DNA from: Prosthecobacter algae
GTDB taxonomy: Bacteria > Verrucomicrobiota > Verrucomicrobiia > Verrucomicrobiales > Verrucomicrobiaceae
NCBI RefSeq assembly: GCF_039542385.1
Contig: NZ_BAABIA010000009.1
Span: forward strand, 186,001-250,000
Reading direction: 5' to 3'
DNA length: 64,000 nt
Under the pieces are notes generated by a model, which was not told where the DNA came from, made no database searches, and saw nothing but the letters and a program-made list of their open reading frames with translations. Position numbers and translations under genes: made by a program. Of the stretch, positions 30,038 through 38,502 are shown piece by piece. Position 1 is the first letter of the stretch; every line of letters begins with the position of its first letter.

Positions 30038-32731
30038 ATGTTCCTCTCCCGGCTCCGTCCCCACTCCCTCCGGTCATTGAGCGCCCTGCTGCTCATCACA
30101 GGCACCCTCAGCGCCCAGGATGCCGACCCTGCACCTCTGCCGACTCCCGCACCCACCACGCCGCCACCCGCAGGCAGCGATGCCCCGGTGGCACCGCCCG
30201 AGGGCGCACGCCCGCCTGGCCCTCCTGGCGAAGGCGGCTTTGGCCCCGGCAGTGGTCGTTTTGGCGGTCGTCGTCGTCCCGGTGAAGGCGGCTTTGGCGG
30301 CACCACGGGCGGCCCTGCAGGTGCAGGCGGCCCTGGCGGTGAAAACATCCAGAGCACCCTGGCCCAGACCATCCGCATGGAGGGGGACCGATACGTCCTC
30401 CAGTTCCCCAACAACCCCGTGGCGGACATGCTCAGCATCTATGAGCTGCTGACCAACATCACCCTGGTGAAGGACACCAACATCTTCAACGACGGCGCCC
30501 CCGTCAGCCTGGCCACGCCCCGCTCCGTGAGCAAGGAAGAAGCGGTGAAACTCATCGAGGCCACCCTGCTAACCAATGGTTATGCCATCGTCATGGAGCC
30601 CGATGGCAAAAGCGCCCGCATCCTGCCTGCGCGCAATCAGAGCGCCAATGCGGTGCAGTTCTCCCACGGTGTGCGCTTTTACACCTCCGCCAAGGAATTG
30701 CCGGATGGGGAAACCATCATCTCCTACTTCATGAAGCTGGATTACCTGGACCCCGAAGAAGCAGCCACCATGCTCTCCGGTCACGTTGGTCTCAGCGTCT
30801 ATGGCCGCATCACTCCGGTGCTCATGCCGCCCGGCCTCCTGCTCACGGAAAGCAGCACCGTCATCAAGCAGCTCATCAGCATCCGCGAGGCGATTGACGT
30901 GGGCGATACCGGCTCCTCCCTGGTCACCAAGTTCATCCCTGTCGAATATGCTGAGGCGGCCACCATTGCCCAGATCATCCAGGCCACGCTGACAGCGCAG
31001 GCCCAGGAAAAGGAAACCAAAGGCGTGAACACCATCCGTGGCAATGCCGCCAGCGATGGCCGCAACCGCGAAGAGCGGCGCGATGACAACAATAACAACA
31101 GCAACAACAACCGCTCCCAGCAGCCCATGATCATCAATGGCCAGGTGGTGCAGGGCGGGGCCAAGGCCCCCATGCCCAGCGCCCAAGTGGTGGCAGACAC
31201 CCGGCTCAATCAGATCCTCGTCGTCTCTTCCCCAGAAGACTACACCTACATCGCCAGCTTGATTGCCGAATTCGACAAACCCCTGCAAGTGGATGAGCCG
31301 TATGAACGCAAACTGAAGTATGCCGCTGCGGTGGACGTGCTCAGCGCCATCACGGATCTCCTTCAAGATACGAACACCGGCGGCACTGTCCAGCTTCCCG
31401 GTGGCGGCACCATCCAGCAGCAGCGCACGCAGCCCCTGGCCAGCAGCAGCAGCCAGCTCCTCACCGGCAGAACCACCACCGGCACCCGTGGCGGCCAGGT
31501 CCTGGCCACCAGCGGCTCCACCTCAGACGATACGGCCACCGCCACCTCCGCCGGTTCCTCCCGTGCAGACCTCATCCAGGCCCCCACTGAAGACAATGCC
31601 CCCATCTCCGTGCTGGTGGGCAAGACCCGCGTGGTGGCGGACCCAATGGCAAACTCCATCCTCGTCATGGGCCGCAAGGAGGCCATCGATAAGGTCAACG
31701 GCCTGCTGGACAAGCTGGACCGCAAACCTTCCCAGGTGTACCTTTCCACCGTCATCGGCCAGCTCACCCTCGGTGACGGCTTTGAATTCGGCATTGATTA
31801 CCTGAGCGCGCTTAACAACAAGGATGGCACGAATTTCAGCGCCGGCAGCGTCTTCACCCGCGATGCCCTTACCAACGCTGTCGGTGACCTCCGCAACAAC
31901 GCCATCACCAATGCCTTTGGCCCTGCCCAGGGACTGAATCTCTACGGCTCCGTGGGCGACAGCCTGGAGATCTTTGTGACCGCGCTGGAGACCACCAACC
32001 GCTTCAAGGTGCTCTCCCGCCCCAGCGTCTTTGCCCTCAACAACAAGAAGGCCTCCATCACCTCCGGGCAGCTCATCCCCGTGCCCTCGCAGACCCTCAC
32101 CAGCACGAACGGCAATAACAACAATGGCAACAATGTCACCACGACCATCGAGTACCGGGACGTGGTGCTGAAGCTGGAAGTCGTGCCGCTGATCAACGAA
32201 GATGGCGAAGTCTCCCTCACCATCGCCCAGGTCAATGACACCGTCATCGGCACGCAGCGCGTGGAGCCTAACGACATCCCCATCATCGGCACGGAGCAGA
32301 TCGTCACCACCGTCACCGTGCCTGATGGCAACACCATCGTCCTCGGCGGCCTCATTTCCGAGCAGAACAAAAAGGACACCAACGGCGTGCCCTTCCTCAG
32401 CCGCATCCCTGGCGTGGGCAATCTCTTCAAGGACAACAAGGACAGCAACTCCCGCAGCGAGCTCATCATCTTCATCCAGCCCAAGGTGGTGACGGACAAC
32501 CTTTCCCTGCGCAACACCTCCCTGCGCGAAGACTTCCGCACCCAGGTCGGCGCCGATGCCGCCGAGCGCTTCCCGGAAAATGTGGACGTCCAGGCCCCTC
32601 GTATCAGCGAAGCCAAAGAGGTGGAACAACTGGAGAGCGCAGCACAGCAGAAGCAGGGCTTTTTCTCCCGCATGTTCCGCCGCAGCAGCACGCCCAAGGC
32701 CGTGACACCGCCACCCGGCGTACGGCGCTAG
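30038..32731 (+). CDS. GspD/PilQ-type secretin
   Basis: An 897-residue outer-membrane secretin, the channel of type II secretion or type IV pilus systems. The signal peptide SLSALLLITGTLSAQDADPA is followed by a Pro/Gly-rich stretch (residues about 30-110), N-domains (VADMLSIYELLTNITLVKDT; later N1/N2-type modules), low-complexity Asn-rich linkers (31082-31111) and the secretin barrel (LVGKTRVVADPMANSILVMG onwards). The C-terminal signature (NTIVLGGLISEQNKKDTNGV, PFLSRIPGVGNLF) is present. Some downstream Asn-rich loops (TSTNGNNNNGNN) are unusual. The ATG at 30038 is preferred over an upstream TTG. A terminator follows. Confidence 0.92.
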   Translation: MFLSRLRPHSLRSLSALLLITGTLSAQDADPAPLPTPAPTTPPPAGSDAPVAPPEGARPPGPPGEGGFGPGSGRFGGRRRPGEGGFGGTTGGPAGAGGPGGENIQSTLAQTIRMEGDRYVLQFPNNPVADMLSIYELLTNITLVKDTNIFNDGAPVSLATPRSVSKEEAVKLIEATLLTNGYAIVMEPDGKSARILPARNQSANAVQFSHGVRFYTSAKELPDGETIISYFMKLDYLDPEEAATMLSGHVGLSVYGRITPVLMPPGLLLTESSTVIKQLISIREAIDVGDTGSSLVTKFIPVEYAEAATIAQIIQATLTAQAQEKETKGVNTIRGNAASDGRNREERRDDNNNNSNNNRSQQPMIINGQVVQGGAKAPMPSAQVVADTRLNQILVVSSPEDYTYIASLIAEFDKPLQVDEPYERKLKYAAAVDVLSAITDLLQDTNTGGTVQLPGGGTIQQQRTQPLASSSSQLLTGRTTTGTRGGQVLATSGSTSDDTATATSAGSSRADLIQAPTEDNAPISVLVGKTRVVADPMANSILVMGRKEAIDKVNGLLDKLDRKPSQVYLSTVIGQLTLGDGFEFGIDYLSALNNKDGTNFSAGSVFTRDALTNAVGDLRNNAITNAFGPAQGLNLYGSVGDSLEIFVTALETTNRFKVLSRPSVFALNNKKASITSGQLIPVPSQTLTSTNGNNNNGNNVTTTIEYRDVVLKLEVVPLINEDGEVSLTIAQVNDTVIGTQRVEPNDIPIIGTEQIVTTVTVPDGNTIVLGGLISEQNKKDTNGVPFLSRIPGVGNLFKDNKDSNSRSELIIFIQPKVVTDNLSLRNTSLREDFRTQVGADAAERFPENVDVQAPRISEAKEVEQLESAAQQKQGFFSRMFRRSSTPKAVTPPPGVRR

Positions 32732-32767
32732 CCCCTGCCCGCAGCAGGCCCTGCCTCCCTTCATCCC

Positions 32768-32802
32768 GTGTCCCTCAGGCGTATGCGTGAGGGACACTTT
32801 TT
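32768..32802 (+). terminator. Intrinsic terminator after the secretin gene
   Basis: GTGTCCCTCA (32768-32777) and TGAGGGACAC (32788-32797) form a perfect 10-bp stem with a 10-nt loop, followed by TTTTT. It closes the four-gene plus-strand secretion operon and faces the small minus-strand gene at 32828. Confidence 0.85.
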
Positions 32803-32827
32803 GTTAGGCGGCATGCCCTGCGGCACC

Positions 32828-33064
32828 TCACTGCAGCGCCTCTGGCACCTGCCCTACCAGACGGGGCTCGAGACTGATGTTGGTGAAGACCTCCATGAGC
32901 TGGCTCAGGGTGACGGTACCGGCCTCATCCATCTCGAAATAAACGAGGTCGTGGTGGGCATCCACCTTGTAACGGACTTGAGGGAAAAGGTCCATCTGGC
33001 CGCGCAACTCCAGCAGTCGGGACTCCGCGCGGAGGCCTCGGGCATAAACTTCGATTTCAATCAT
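32828..33064 (-). CDS. Small conserved protein of unknown function
   Basis: A 78-residue protein beginning MIEIEVYARGLRAESRLLEL, with a strand-helix pattern suggesting a small ferredoxin-like or ACT-like fold (VDAHHDLVYFEMDEAGTVTL, FTNISLEPRLVGQ). The start at 33064 is chosen because AAAAAGG lies 5-10 nt before the ATG, one of the few good Shine-Dalgarno sequences in the window; an in-frame TTG at 33082 is possible. It is 57 bp downstream of the helicase gene on the same strand. Function unknown. Confidence 0.6.
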   Translation of the reverse strand: MIEIEVYARGLRAESRLLELRGQMDLFPQVRYKVDAHHDLVYFEMDEAGTVTLSQLMEVFTNISLEPRLVGQVPEALQ

Positions 33065-33121
33065 CCCGGCCTTTTTAACCAAAGGGCGTGAAAACGACCA
33101 GCAAAAAACTTGGGGACCGGA

Positions 33122-35788
33122 TCAGGCCTCCAGCAGCCGCTGAATGTCCTCCTGGGTCAGGCGCAGCTTCTCCGTGCGCCCTGTCAGCAATCCCTCAATG
33201 AGGGCAGCCTTGCTTTTCTGCATTTCCACGATGCGCTCCTCAATGGTTCCCTGGCAAATCAGCTTGTGGATGAAGACCGGCTTGGTCTGGCCAATGCGAT
33301 GTGCACGGTCGCTCGCCTGGGCCTCCGCAGCCGGGTTCCACCAGGGATCGTAGTGGATGACGGTATCCGCCGTGGTCAGGTTCAGCCCGGCCCCGCCTGC
33401 CTTCAGGCTGATGAGGAAAACGGACACCTGCCCTGCCTGGAAACGACGGATGGGCGTCTCGCGGTCCTGGGTGTCGCCCGTCAGTTTCACAAACGAAATG
33501 CGCGCCGCTTTGAGCTGCTCCTCAATGATGGCCAGCATCTGGGTGAACTGGGAAAAGATGAGCACCTTGTGCCCTTCATCAATGAGCTCCGGCAGCAAAT
33601 CCTCCATGAGGTAGGCGGTCTTGGCCGATTCGGCCATCTTTTGCGCGGCCTCCATTTTTAGGAGCTGCGGATGGCAGCACACCTGGCGGAGTTTCAGCAG
33701 CGCATCCAGGACGATGATCTGGCTGCGGTCCAGCCCCTGGGCGGAGATGGCCTCCTTCACCCGCTGGTCCATGGCCGCGCGGATGGTCTCATACAGGTCC
33801 GTCTGCGCCTTACCCAGCTCGATGGTGTGCAGGATCTCGGTCTTCGGCGGCAGGTCCTTGGCTACCGCACTTTTGGTTCGGCGCAGCAGCAGGGGCTGGA
33901 GCCTGGCGGCCAGTTGCTTTTGGCGCTCGGCATCGCCCTCCTTTTCAATCGGGGTGCGGTAGTAGCTGCGGAAGAAATCCGCATCGCCCAGGATGCCCGG
34001 CATGAGGAACTGGAAGAGGCTCCAGAGCTCGCCCAAATGATTTTCGATGGGCGTGCCCGTGAGGCAAAGCCGATGGCGGCTTTTCAGCGTGCTGCACACC
34101 TGGGCCACCTTGCTCTTCGGGTTCTTGATGTGCTGCGCCTCATCCAGCGCGACGACGTGCCACTCTACGGGACGGAGGTAATCCGCATCCCGCACCAGCA
34201 AAGGATAAGAAGTGATGACCAGATCATAACGGCTGATGCGGCGGAAGTCGCTGCGGCGGTCATCCCCATGCAGCAGCAGCACCCGCAGGTCCGGGGCAAA
34301 CTTGGCCGCCTCCCGCGCCCAGTTTCGCAGCACAGAGGTGGGGGCCAGGATGAGGCAGGGCCGGTCCATGCGGCCCGCCTCCTTTTCCAGCAGCAGGTGA
34401 GCCAGAGTCTGCAAAGTCTTGCCCAGCCCCATGTCATCCGCCAACACCCCATGCAGGCCAAATTCACGCAGGAACTGCAGCCAGCTCAGCCCCTCATGCT
34501 GGTAAGGCCGCAGCGCAGCCCGCAGGCCCACCGGGAGCGCCACCTGCGACATTTCGGTGAAGCCTTGAAGGCGGTCCTTCAGCGCGGCCAGTTCGGCTGG
34601 CACCCGGATGGGCAACCCATCCAGACTGGCTAGCTGAGCCGCCCGCAGCTTGTCCAAATGCAGCCGCCCGCCCTTGCGCGCAGCCCGGGTGGCCAGCAAC
34701 TCATCCAGAAACCGCAGCAGCACCAGCAGACGCCGCGCCGGCACGGCCAGCACCGGATTGCCAGCCCCAGGAAGGGCGATGAGGTACAGCTCGTCCAGGT
34801 TCGCTTCCAGCTCCGCCGTCGTCAGGCCGCGGTCGATGCAGTCCACCAGCAGCGGCACCAGGGAGATGCGCTCGCCCTGCACATTCACCCCCAGATCCAG
34901 GGAGAAGCTGTCATGATTGCCAGCCTCATCCTCCACATCCGTAAACCAGGCTTCTTCCCCGGCTTCATGGATGCTGAAACCAAAATCGGGGGCTATCACG
35001 ACCTCCCAGCCTTCGGCCTGCAAAAGCGGCACCTCATCCCGCAAAAACTGCGACCAATGCAGTGCCTGATCCCGGTCGCACATGGTGAAAAACGGCACCA
35101 GGGACTCCTCCGCACTGGCGTCCGGGATCGCCTGCATCAGGGGCATCAACCGGGACCGCACGAGGTCCGTCAGCAGCAGGCGCTCCACCCGTACATTCCT
35201 CGTCAGCGCCCAGGTGCGGCCATCCTCCCCCCGCCAACGTGCCCCCGACTGGCGACCCGGAAGCTGGAACGTCTCTGCACAGCCCTCATAGCTAACGAAG
35301 AGCTCTGCCACGCCGATGCTGATGCGCTCCTGAATGGGCTGGCTACGGCCGATTTTCATCTGGGGCCGCACCACCGTGAGGCGGCGCAGGCGCAGTTGCG
35401 GGCGCGGTTTGTCATTGTCCACCTGCACCGCATCATCCGCCCCACTGGCCGTGCCCCCCGGTGCCTGGGCCCCCACGGTGCTGCTGCCGGGTCGGGCGAT
35501 CTTTTCGATGTGCTGGCGACCGGCCTCCACCTCGCACAGGAGCATGAGGGCGGCGGCATGTTCGCACAGCGATCCCGCATGGCAGCTGCACTCCGTCGTG
35601 AGATGCAGATCCCCGTTCGCCGCTAGCTTCAGGCGCAGGCGGGCCTCCTCATGCGTGAGGTCGCTGCGGCCCACGGCACCGGCCATTTCCAGCTCCTGCG
35701 CACTGACGATGGCCACCGCATTCACCTTCGCATGGAACCGCACCCACTTCGTCGCCGCCTCGATCTGCTGCCGCTTGAAAAGCCACAT
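33122..35788 (-). CDS. SWIM-finger SNF2 family helicase/ATPase
   Basis: A protein of at least 888 residues. The N-terminal region has a SWIM zinc finger, C67-S-C69 ... C75-E-H77, within TTECSCHAGSLCEHAAALML. The C-terminal two-thirds is an SNF2/DEAD-like motor: Walker A GVLADDMGLGKTLQTLAHLL, DEAQ in VVALDEAQHIKNPKSKVAQV, LTGTPIENHLGELWSLFQFL and the second lobe ending in a SKAALIEGLLTGRTEKLRLT tail. SWIM-SNF2 proteins remodel nucleoprotein or translocate on double-stranded DNA. I chose the ATG at 35788; in-frame GTG or TTG starts upstream are possible up to 35935, but 35935 falls inside a terminator hairpin. Confidence 0.85.
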   Translation of the reverse strand: MWLFKRQQIEAATKWVRFHAKVNAVAIVSAQELEMAGAVGRSDLTHEEARLRLKLAANGDLHLTTECSCHAGSLCEHAAALMLLCEVEAGRQHIEKIARPGSSTVGAQAPGGTASGADDAVQVDNDKPRPQLRLRRLTVVRPQMKIGRSQPIQERISIGVAELFVSYEGCAETFQLPGRQSGARWRGEDGRTWALTRNVRVERLLLTDLVRSRLMPLMQAIPDASAEESLVPFFTMCDRDQALHWSQFLRDEVPLLQAEGWEVVIAPDFGFSIHEAGEEAWFTDVEDEAGNHDSFSLDLGVNVQGERISLVPLLVDCIDRGLTTAELEANLDELYLIALPGAGNPVLAVPARRLLVLLRFLDELLATRAARKGGRLHLDKLRAAQLASLDGLPIRVPAELAALKDRLQGFTEMSQVALPVGLRAALRPYQHEGLSWLQFLREFGLHGVLADDMGLGKTLQTLAHLLLEKEAGRMDRPCLILAPTSVLRNWAREAAKFAPDLRVLLLHGDDRRSDFRRISRYDLVITSYPLLVRDADYLRPVEWHVVALDEAQHIKNPKSKVAQVCSTLKSRHRLCLTGTPIENHLGELWSLFQFLMPGILGDADFFRSYYRTPIEKEGDAERQKQLAARLQPLLLRRTKSAVAKDLPPKTEILHTIELGKAQTDLYETIRAAMDQRVKEAISAQGLDRSQIIVLDALLKLRQVCCHPQLLKMEAAQKMAESAKTAYLMEDLLPELIDEGHKVLIFSQFTQMLAIIEEQLKAARISFVKLTGDTQDRETPIRRFQAGQVSVFLISLKAGGAGLNLTTADTVIHYDPWWNPAAEAQASDRAHRIGQTKPVFIHKLICQGTIEERIVEMQKSKAALIEGLLTGRTEKLRLTQEDIQRLLEA

Positions 35789-35910
35789 CCAGGATTTGCG
35801 GCGCACTTGAGACCAGAGCTGGGGGAAAGGAAACGAGTCAGGCACGCGGACCGTCTGAAATAGCGTGCACAGCAGCCCTGCCAAGTTCTTTTCCGAAAAG
35901 AACCGCGCAC

Positions 35911-35944
35911 AAAAAAAGCCTGCCCGCTGAATCACGGGCAGGCT
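35911..35944 (-). terminator. Terminator after the LolA-like gene
   Basis: A minus-strand stem AGCCTGCCCG-TGATTCAG-CGGGCAGGCT (35917-35944) is followed by seven Ts. It lies 20 bp after the stop of the LolA-like gene at 35964, separating it from the helicase gene downstream. No T-run follows on the plus strand. Confidence 0.85.
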
Positions 35945-35963
35945 CTTTGAAATTCGTTTCGCC

Positions 35964-36668
35964 TTACTGCTTCTCCGGCTTGTCCATCGTCATGTAGGTC
36001 ATGCCTTTGCGGTCACCGTTCAGAGGATTGAAGGACTGCACACGCATCTCGCGCAGGGCAGTGGCACCGCCGACTTTCCAGACTTTGGAGACTTCAAAGC
36101 GCTTCACCAGCTTGCCGCCCTTGTTGTAGGCCTCCATCTTGGCCACCCCGCCGCTGTCCTGGTGCACCCAGAGGTCCACCGTGTAATACGGGCCGCTGAC
36201 ATCCGGTGCCGTCACGCGGACGAGCCAGCATTTGATGCGGGCGGTGGTGAGGCGGGCATTGGCATCCATCAGCTTCACGTTCTTCCAGTAGAGAAAGCGC
36301 TGGGAAAGGTCTTCGTAGTTAAAGTCCATGCCGCGCACCGGATCGGCCCCATTTCTCAGAGGCACCTGGCTGCTGCCTCCCGACTTCACCTGCCAGAGAG
36401 TGGCCGGTGTGGTGGTGAGATCCAGGTGAATGATTTCTGGTGGCTCGCTGGCAAAACGGAAGCGCATCACCGACTTCGTCAGCGTCAACTCCAGCGGCTC
36501 TTCCTTGCCCGTGTCATCATCGCGCAGCTTGCCGGTCATCCTGTGGTCCTGCATGGCGTAACTACGGCGCACCAGGCCGAGGATTTCCTCAGCAGTGGGG
36601 GTGGGCTTCTCCTGGGCAAAGGCGGTGGAGGCGAAGGCAAGGGAAGCAAGAAAAAGACGGCGTTTCAT
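35964..36668 (-). CDS. LolA-like outer-membrane lipoprotein-sorting protein
   Basis: A 234-residue exported protein with the signal peptide MKRRLFLASLAFASTAFAQE. The mature part has LolA-like beta-sheet features (MTGKLRDDDTGKEEPLELTL, WVHQDSGGVAKMEAYNKGGK, LVKRFEVSKVWKVGGATALR), the pattern of outer-membrane lipoprotein-sorting protein annotations in Verrucomicrobia. The exact lipoprotein clients are unknown. The start at 36668 is the ATG of the signal peptide; a longer reading adds 12 residues without a signal. A terminator follows at 35911-35944. Confidence 0.75.
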   Translation of the reverse strand: MKRRLFLASLAFASTAFAQEKPTPTAEEILGLVRRSYAMQDHRMTGKLRDDDTGKEEPLELTLTKSVMRFRFASEPPEIIHLDLTTTPATLWQVKSGGSSQVPLRNGADPVRGMDFNYEDLSQRFLYWKNVKLMDANARLTTARIKCWLVRVTAPDVSGPYYTVDLWVHQDSGGVAKMEAYNKGGKLVKRFEVSKVWKVGGATALREMRVQSFNPLNGDRKGMTYMTMDKPEKQ

Positions 36669-36828
36669 GAGATAATCCATAGACCCTGAAGCCAGGGCTT
36701 TCATTCAATTGTCAAATCGCAGCAGGCATAAAGGCTGGATGGCATGGAAACCCATGCACTCCTTTTGATCCACCCCAAAGAGGAGGTGACCGATGCCCCA
36801 GGCCGCTTTCTTTTATCAGGGCCGTGCC

Positions 36829-38202
36829 CTACGCCGTGGTCTTGCGGTCCACATTCAGCCCCATCTTGCGATAGAGCGTGGCGATGCTAACCCCAAGCAT
36901 GGAGGCGGTCTTTTCGCGCGAGCCGTTGTTGTACTTCAGCGTCTCCTGGATGAAAAGGCGCTCCTGGCCACGGATGAAATCATCAAGAGTGGAGCCGATA
37001 GGCAACTGGGTGATGCCACCTGCGGAGGAGGTGGTGGGCACCTCGATCTGCTGCGTCACCTTCGTTGGCAGGTCTGCCGGGCGGATGCGGTCGTTTTCAG
37101 CAAAGGCGCAGGCACGCTCCACCGCATTGCGCAGTTCGGAGATGTTGCCGGGCCACGGATACTTCTCCAGGAACTCCAGCGCATACGCATCCATGGTCTT
37201 GGCGCGTGAATCGGTGCGGTCTGTGAGTTCTTTGAGGAAATGATCCACCAGGGGCTTGATGTCCTCGCGGCGTTCGCGCAGCGGCGGAATCTTCAGCGGA
37301 ACCACGGAGAGCTTGTAATACAGGTCCTCGCGGAAGGTGCCCTTTTTCGAGGCCTCTTCCAGACAGATGGTCGTGCTGACCACGAGGCGGAAATCGGAAC
37401 CGTTGCTGTTGCTCCACGCGCTGCGGCGGGCCTGCATTTCGTCCAAAAAGGTGTTCAACTGCGCCTGGATGCGGGCAGGCAGCACATGCACTTCCGCCAA
37501 GTGGACGGTGCCGCCGCTAGCCCGGCTGAAAATGCCGCCCTGACCGTTGGTGTGGCCAAAAAGCTCCGACTCCAGCGCCTCTTCTGGCATGGCGCTGCAC
37601 TGCAGTTCTTTGTAAGGGGCTGCGCCTCGGCGGCTGGCTTCGTGCAAAGCCCGGGCGACCATGTGTTTCCCTACGCCAAATTCCCCCTCCAGGAGTACGG
37701 GACTGTCATTGTCTGCCACCCGGCGCACAATCTCAAAGATGCGCTGGATCGCTTCGCTGTGGCCGATCAATTTTGAGGATGCTGCGCTTCGCACGGTGGC
37801 GGAGCTGCCCAAAATGGAGTTAGTGACCGCTGTAGAAACATTGTTCCGATTTAAAGCCTGGTTTACCGTTTTAATCAGATCCCCGAGATCAAAAGGCTTA
37901 GTGAGATAATCAAAGGCGCCCAGGCGCATGGCCTCCACGGCTGTTTCTACCGTGCCATGACCCGTCACCATGATGACCGCCGTGCTGGGGAACTGCTCCT
38001 TGCACATGCTCACCAGATCCAACCCATTGACATCGCCAATCCGCAAATCCACAATGACAAGATCAGGCTGCTGGCTACGGATGGCCGCCATGCCGTCAAT
38101 GCCAGTGGTGCACCCGAAAACCGTGTGGCCTGCCGCACGGCAAAGCTTGCTCATCAGCTCCAAGATGGCTGCTTCGTCATCAATGATTACCAGTTTGGCC
38201 AT
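36829..38202 (-). CDS. NtrC-like response regulator with degenerate AAA+ motifs
   Basis: A 457-residue protein with a receiver domain (acidic pocket Asp8/Asp9, phosphoacceptor Asp52, Thr80, Lys102), an AAA+ domain and a C-terminal Fis-type helix-turn-helix (EKTASMLGVSIATLYRKMGL). The AAA+ domain is NtrC-like but altered. Walker A is GEFGVGKH (173-180) rather than the usual GESGTGKE; the sigma-54 contact loop is NGQGGIFSRA (219-228) rather than GAFTGA; Walker B is GGTVHLAEV (230-238), with Ala where Asp is expected. Sensor II/R-finger (PPLRERREDI) remains. It probably does not activate sigma-54 in the usual way. The upstream palindrome at 38212-38230 may be its operator. Start is the ATG at 38202. 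Confidence 0.9.
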   Translation of the reverse strand: MAKLVIIDDEAAILELMSKLCRAAGHTVFGCTTGIDGMAAIRSQQPDLVIVDLRIGDVNGLDLVSMCKEQFPSTAVIMVTGHGTVETAVEAMRLGAFDYLTKPFDLGDLIKTVNQALNRNNVSTAVTNSILGSSATVRSAASSKLIGHSEAIQRIFEIVRRVADNDSPVLLEGEFGVGKHMVARALHEASRRGAAPYKELQCSAMPEEALESELFGHTNGQGGIFSRASGGTVHLAEVHVLPARIQAQLNTFLDEMQARRSAWSNSNGSDFRLVVSTTICLEEASKKGTFREDLYYKLSVVPLKIPPLRERREDIKPLVDHFLKELTDRTDSRAKTMDAYALEFLEKYPWPGNISELRNAVERACAFAENDRIRPADLPTKVTQQIEVPTTSSAGGITQLPIGSTLDDFIRGQERLFIQETLKYNNGSREKTASMLGVSIATLYRKMGLNVDRKTTA

Positions 38203-38211
38203 AATTAGTTA

Positions 38212-38230
38212 AAAATTGAGAGTCAATTTT
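38212..38230. promoter_or_regulatory. Perfect inverted repeat upstream of the NtrC-like gene
   Basis: AAAATTGA-GAG-TCAATTTT is an 8-bp perfect palindrome with a 3-bp spacer, 10 bp before the NtrC-like start codon (38202) in an AT-rich stretch. It could be an operator for autoregulation or a promoter element; no evidence identifies the binding protein. Confidence 0.5.
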
Positions 38231-38502
38231 GATTATTAAATATGCTAAATGAGCAGCCTGTTTCCGTCAACGGCGTTTCCGTTCACATAGTAAAAATGTA
38301 AGGAAGAGTGTAACACCTTGAAGTCGAGAGAGCAACCTAAGGGTGAACCCTCTGCATTCCAACTCAGATTTCGACTCAGACTCATGTCAGACGATTAGAA
38401 GCTCCTGACTTTCAAAGGATGACGTGTCTTTAGCAGAAATTATTGCGATTCAGGCATTGAAGTGTTGCCTCTTGGTTTGGCAACTGCTTGCATCGGACCC
38501 CA
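38231..38502. other. AT-richer divergent intergenic region
   Basis: This 272-bp stretch between the divergent NtrC-like and coiled-coil genes is visibly AT-richer than its neighbours and has no convincing gene. Notable pieces are a direct repeat GTTTCCGT at 38260-38267 and 38275-38282 (15-bp period), an AT-rich run (TTTTGATTATTAAATATGC) suitable for a minus-strand promoter, and a TTGCC...GGCAA inverted repeat near 38465-38483. A sigma-54-like word there fails on spacing. Confidence 0.5.

Noticed and set aside
35789-35935. Extended N-terminus of the SNF2 helicase
   Set aside because: The frame is open to 35935, but that start (GTG) is inside the terminator hairpin of the upstream gene; intermediate non-ATG starts cannot be excluded.
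38478-38492. Sigma-54-like promoter TGGCA...TTGCA before the coiled-coil gene
   Set aside because: The spacing between GG and GC is one base too short for a working -24/-12 promoter.
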